Assembly (NCBI RefSeq): GCF_004341105.1
Contig: NZ_SLZK01000001.1
Location: 682,001 to 746,000 of the forward strand
Source: Rhizobium sp. BK418
GTDB lineage: Bacteria > Pseudomonadota > Alphaproteobacteria > Rhizobiales > Rhizobiaceae
Direction: 5' to 3'
Length of the DNA: 64,000 nt
In this document: positions 63,019 to 64,000 of the stretch, one piece after another
Layout of the letters: each line of letters begins with the position of its first letter
Numbering within the stretch: the first letter of the stretch is position 1
The notes under the pieces: model-generated
Database searches by the model: none
What the model saw: only the letters and a program-made list of their open reading frames with translations
Told to the model about the DNA's origin: nothing
Made by a program: the position numbers and the translations under genes

Positions 63019-63516
63019 ATGCCTGGGAATAAAGACAAGTCCTCGCGCTCTCGCGAAGAGGATTATCGCGACTTCGAGGAACGCAATCTGGACGATGGCT
63101 GGCCCTATGCCGATGATAGCGGCGCCAAGTCTGCGGGCAGCGAAAACCGCCCATATGGCGAAACCGCCGCCAATTTCGACCGCGACCGCAACAGCGGTTT
63201 TCGCATTGACGGGACCGACGAGGACGGCAATGAAAACCGCCTGAAGGATTCACTCGAGCCGGATACGATCGACCGCGATGACAGCGACGAGCTCGAAGCG
63301 CGCGTGCATGACAATCTGGAAAATATTCCCGACGTCGATATCGACAGTGTGGAGGTTCATGCCGATGGGCATATCGTGACGCTGGAGGGGTCCGTAGAGA
63401 CGATCGGCATCGCCCGCAAGGTCGAACTCGGTGCGCTGTCGGTGGACGGGGTCCATCATGTTCGAAACCGCCTAGAGGTGACCGGCGTCGACGCCCATAT
63501 CCCCAACGAGGATTGA
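63019..63516 (+). CDS. BON domain-containing protein
   Basis: A 165-residue protein. The first 100 residues are very hydrophilic and acidic (SREEDYRDFEERNLDDGW, TDEDGNENRLKDS) and probably disordered. The BON domain (about residues 95-155) shows DELEARVHDNLENIPDVDIDSVEVHADGHIVTLEGSVETIGIARKVELGALSVDGVHHVRNRLEV, with the conserved glycine in L-x-G-x-V and the V-x-x-V-x-N/R-x-L end. BON domains bind phospholipid membranes or attach to partner proteins. There is no signal peptide, so it would act in the cytosol, unlike OsmY. ATG 63019 follows a GGAAGGAGACC site; an EcfG-like promoter lies 36 bases upstream. Confidence 0.87.
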   Translation: MPGNKDKSSRSREEDYRDFEERNLDDGWPYADDSGAKSAGSENRPYGETAANFDRDRNSGFRIDGTDEDGNENRLKDSLEPDTIDRDDSDELEARVHDNLENIPDVDIDSVEVHADGHIVTLEGSVETIGIARKVELGALSVDGVHHVRNRLEVTGVDAHIPNED

Positions 63517-63545
63517 GGCAAAAAACACGAAATCGCCACATTTGA

Positions 63546-63573
63546 AAACCGGGAAGCGTCTGCTTTCCGGTTT
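63546..63573 (+). terminator. Terminator-like hairpin after the BON gene
   Basis: AAACCGG (63546-63552) and AAGC pair with GCTT and CCGGTTT (63567-63573) through a 4-base loop, with one G-T wobble. The T tract is short (TTTCC). Confidence 0.6.
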
Positions 63574-63844
63574 CCAAGTGTGTAAAATTACAAATAGTTA
63601 ATCAATTAAAGATTGCAGATGTGTAATCTTGGCGAAAGCGTCGGAACCTCAGGCAATTAACTATGCCGGCTAAGGTAACGAACCCCTCAAGATCATTGAC
63701 AAATATGTGATTTTATTCGGACGAAACGTCGCACGCTGCCCGTCATCTTTCTCTCAAAATTGCCCTAATTGGGGCGCGGACTCAATCTTGCCGGGGGTCG
63801 GTTCTGCGTTGTTGAATTCAACAACAGATTGAGGAGATAGATCC
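63574..63844. promoter_or_regulatory. AT-rich leader of the last gene with an 18-bp palindrome
   Basis: This stretch is clearly AT-rich from 63580 to 63650 and holds no gene. A perfect 18-bp palindrome, GTTGTTGAA with TTCAACAAC (63808-63825), ends 5 bases before the GAGGAG ribosome-binding site. It could be an operator or, in the mRNA, a hairpin controlling access to the ribosome-binding site. A TTGACA at 63696-63701 has no good -10 partner. Confidence 0.45.
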
Positions 63845-64000
63845 ATGCGCATGAAATTCGCAGTCGCTGCCACCCTATTTGCCGCCAGCATGGCAAGTGC
63901 TGCTTTTGCCGCGCCGAAATACTCGGATGACTATTCCAACGGCGGTGATGGCCTCTACCAAACTCCGGTCGCACCATCCAAGTCCGTTCACTATCCGACC
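63845..64000 (+). CDS. Secreted hypothetical protein (5' part, cut by window edge)
   Basis: The 52 visible codons start at ATG 63845 behind a GAGGAGAT ribosome-binding site. They encode a clear signal peptide (MKFAVAATLFAASMASAAFA, cleavage expected after A-F-A) and the first mature residues APKYSDDYSNGGDGLYQTP. Small exported proteins of this look are common in rhizobia. The rest lies outside the window, so no function can be assigned. Confidence 0.7.
   Translation, partial: MRMKFAVAATLFAASMASAAFAAPKYSDDYSNGGDGLYQTPVAPSKSVHYPT

Overview
The window looks like chromosomal DNA of a Rhizobiaceae member, most likely Rhizobium. The evidence is the high GC content, protein sequences that read like Rhizobium/Agrobacterium homologues, rhizobial gene groupings (rlpA-dac-tmk-holB; ppiD-trpD-trpC-moaC-moeA; folE-hisI-patatin; tpiA-secG-pyrG), EcfG-type stress promoters and rhizobial palindromic intergenic repeats. 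Species cannot be fixed from the sequence alone. Almost all of it is core housekeeping DNA. There is no phage, plasmid, insertion sequence, integrase or CRISPR array.

Layout. 0-7 kb: tatD (cut by the window edge) and metG, an inserted opposite-strand TauE/SafE permease, then holB, tmk, a DD-carboxypeptidase-like protein with degraded active-site motifs, and the lipoprotein gene rlpA. 7.5-10.9 kb: tRNA-Ser(UGA), an L-2-hydroxyglutarate oxidase-like flavoprotein, a DMT permease, and two convergent stress membrane genes (GlsB/YeaQ type and DUF883 type), each behind an EcfG-like promoter. 11-16.5 kb: ppiD-trpD-trpC-moaC-moeA, a tightly packed operon. 16.5-24.3 kb: MFS exporter with its MarR regulator and a palindromic operator, a small methyltransferase, a Tat-exported alpha/beta hydrolase with a stop at codon 3, a DEAD-box helicase, and a FecR/CHASE2-adenylate cyclase pair. 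24.4-31 kb: two divergent citrate synthase-like genes (one fused to a DNA-binding domain) around a palindromic operator, then pyrG, secG, tpiA and a secreted hydrolase. 31-41.4 kb: parE, a phytase-esterase-like protein, an AI-2E family permease, GNAT, DUF2336, flavin reductase plus nitroreductase, a periplasmic protein and an acyltransferase. 41.5-47.9 kb: thrS, an operon of an IscU-like scaffold, yidD, DUF2267 and DUF1697, then folE, hisI and a patatin lipase. 48-54 kb: CBS protein, rhomboid protease, palindromic repeats, a PAS protein, a tandem PilZ protein, proline iminopeptidase and a BTLCP cysteine peptidase. 54-64 kb: an intact DD-carboxypeptidase with SPOR domain, DUF1489, L-serine dehydratase, a DUF599-DUF1624 membrane pair, a MerR regulator with a clear promoter/operator, mgtE, a deformylase-like protein that has lost metal ligands, a BON protein and the start of a secreted protein.

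How the genes fit together. Core functions cover translation (metG, thrS, tRNA-Ser), DNA replication and decatenation (holB, parE), nucleotide supply (tmk, pyrG), tryptophan, histidine, folate and molybdopterin synthesis, cell-wall remodelling (rlpA, two dac genes) and membrane-protein biogenesis (secG, ppiD, yidD). Layered on this are stress and signalling genes: EcfG-type promoters, the class III cyclase, PilZ, MarR and MerR circuits.

No wholly new multi-gene system stands out. The best leads are local: the HTH-fused citrate synthase facing a second citrate synthase across a shared operator, the pseudo-deformylase, the DD-carboxypeptidase-like protein lacking two of three motifs, the start-stop lesion in the Tat hydrolase, the paired EcfG-type stress genes, and an orphan terminator that suggests an unannotated minus-strand RNA.
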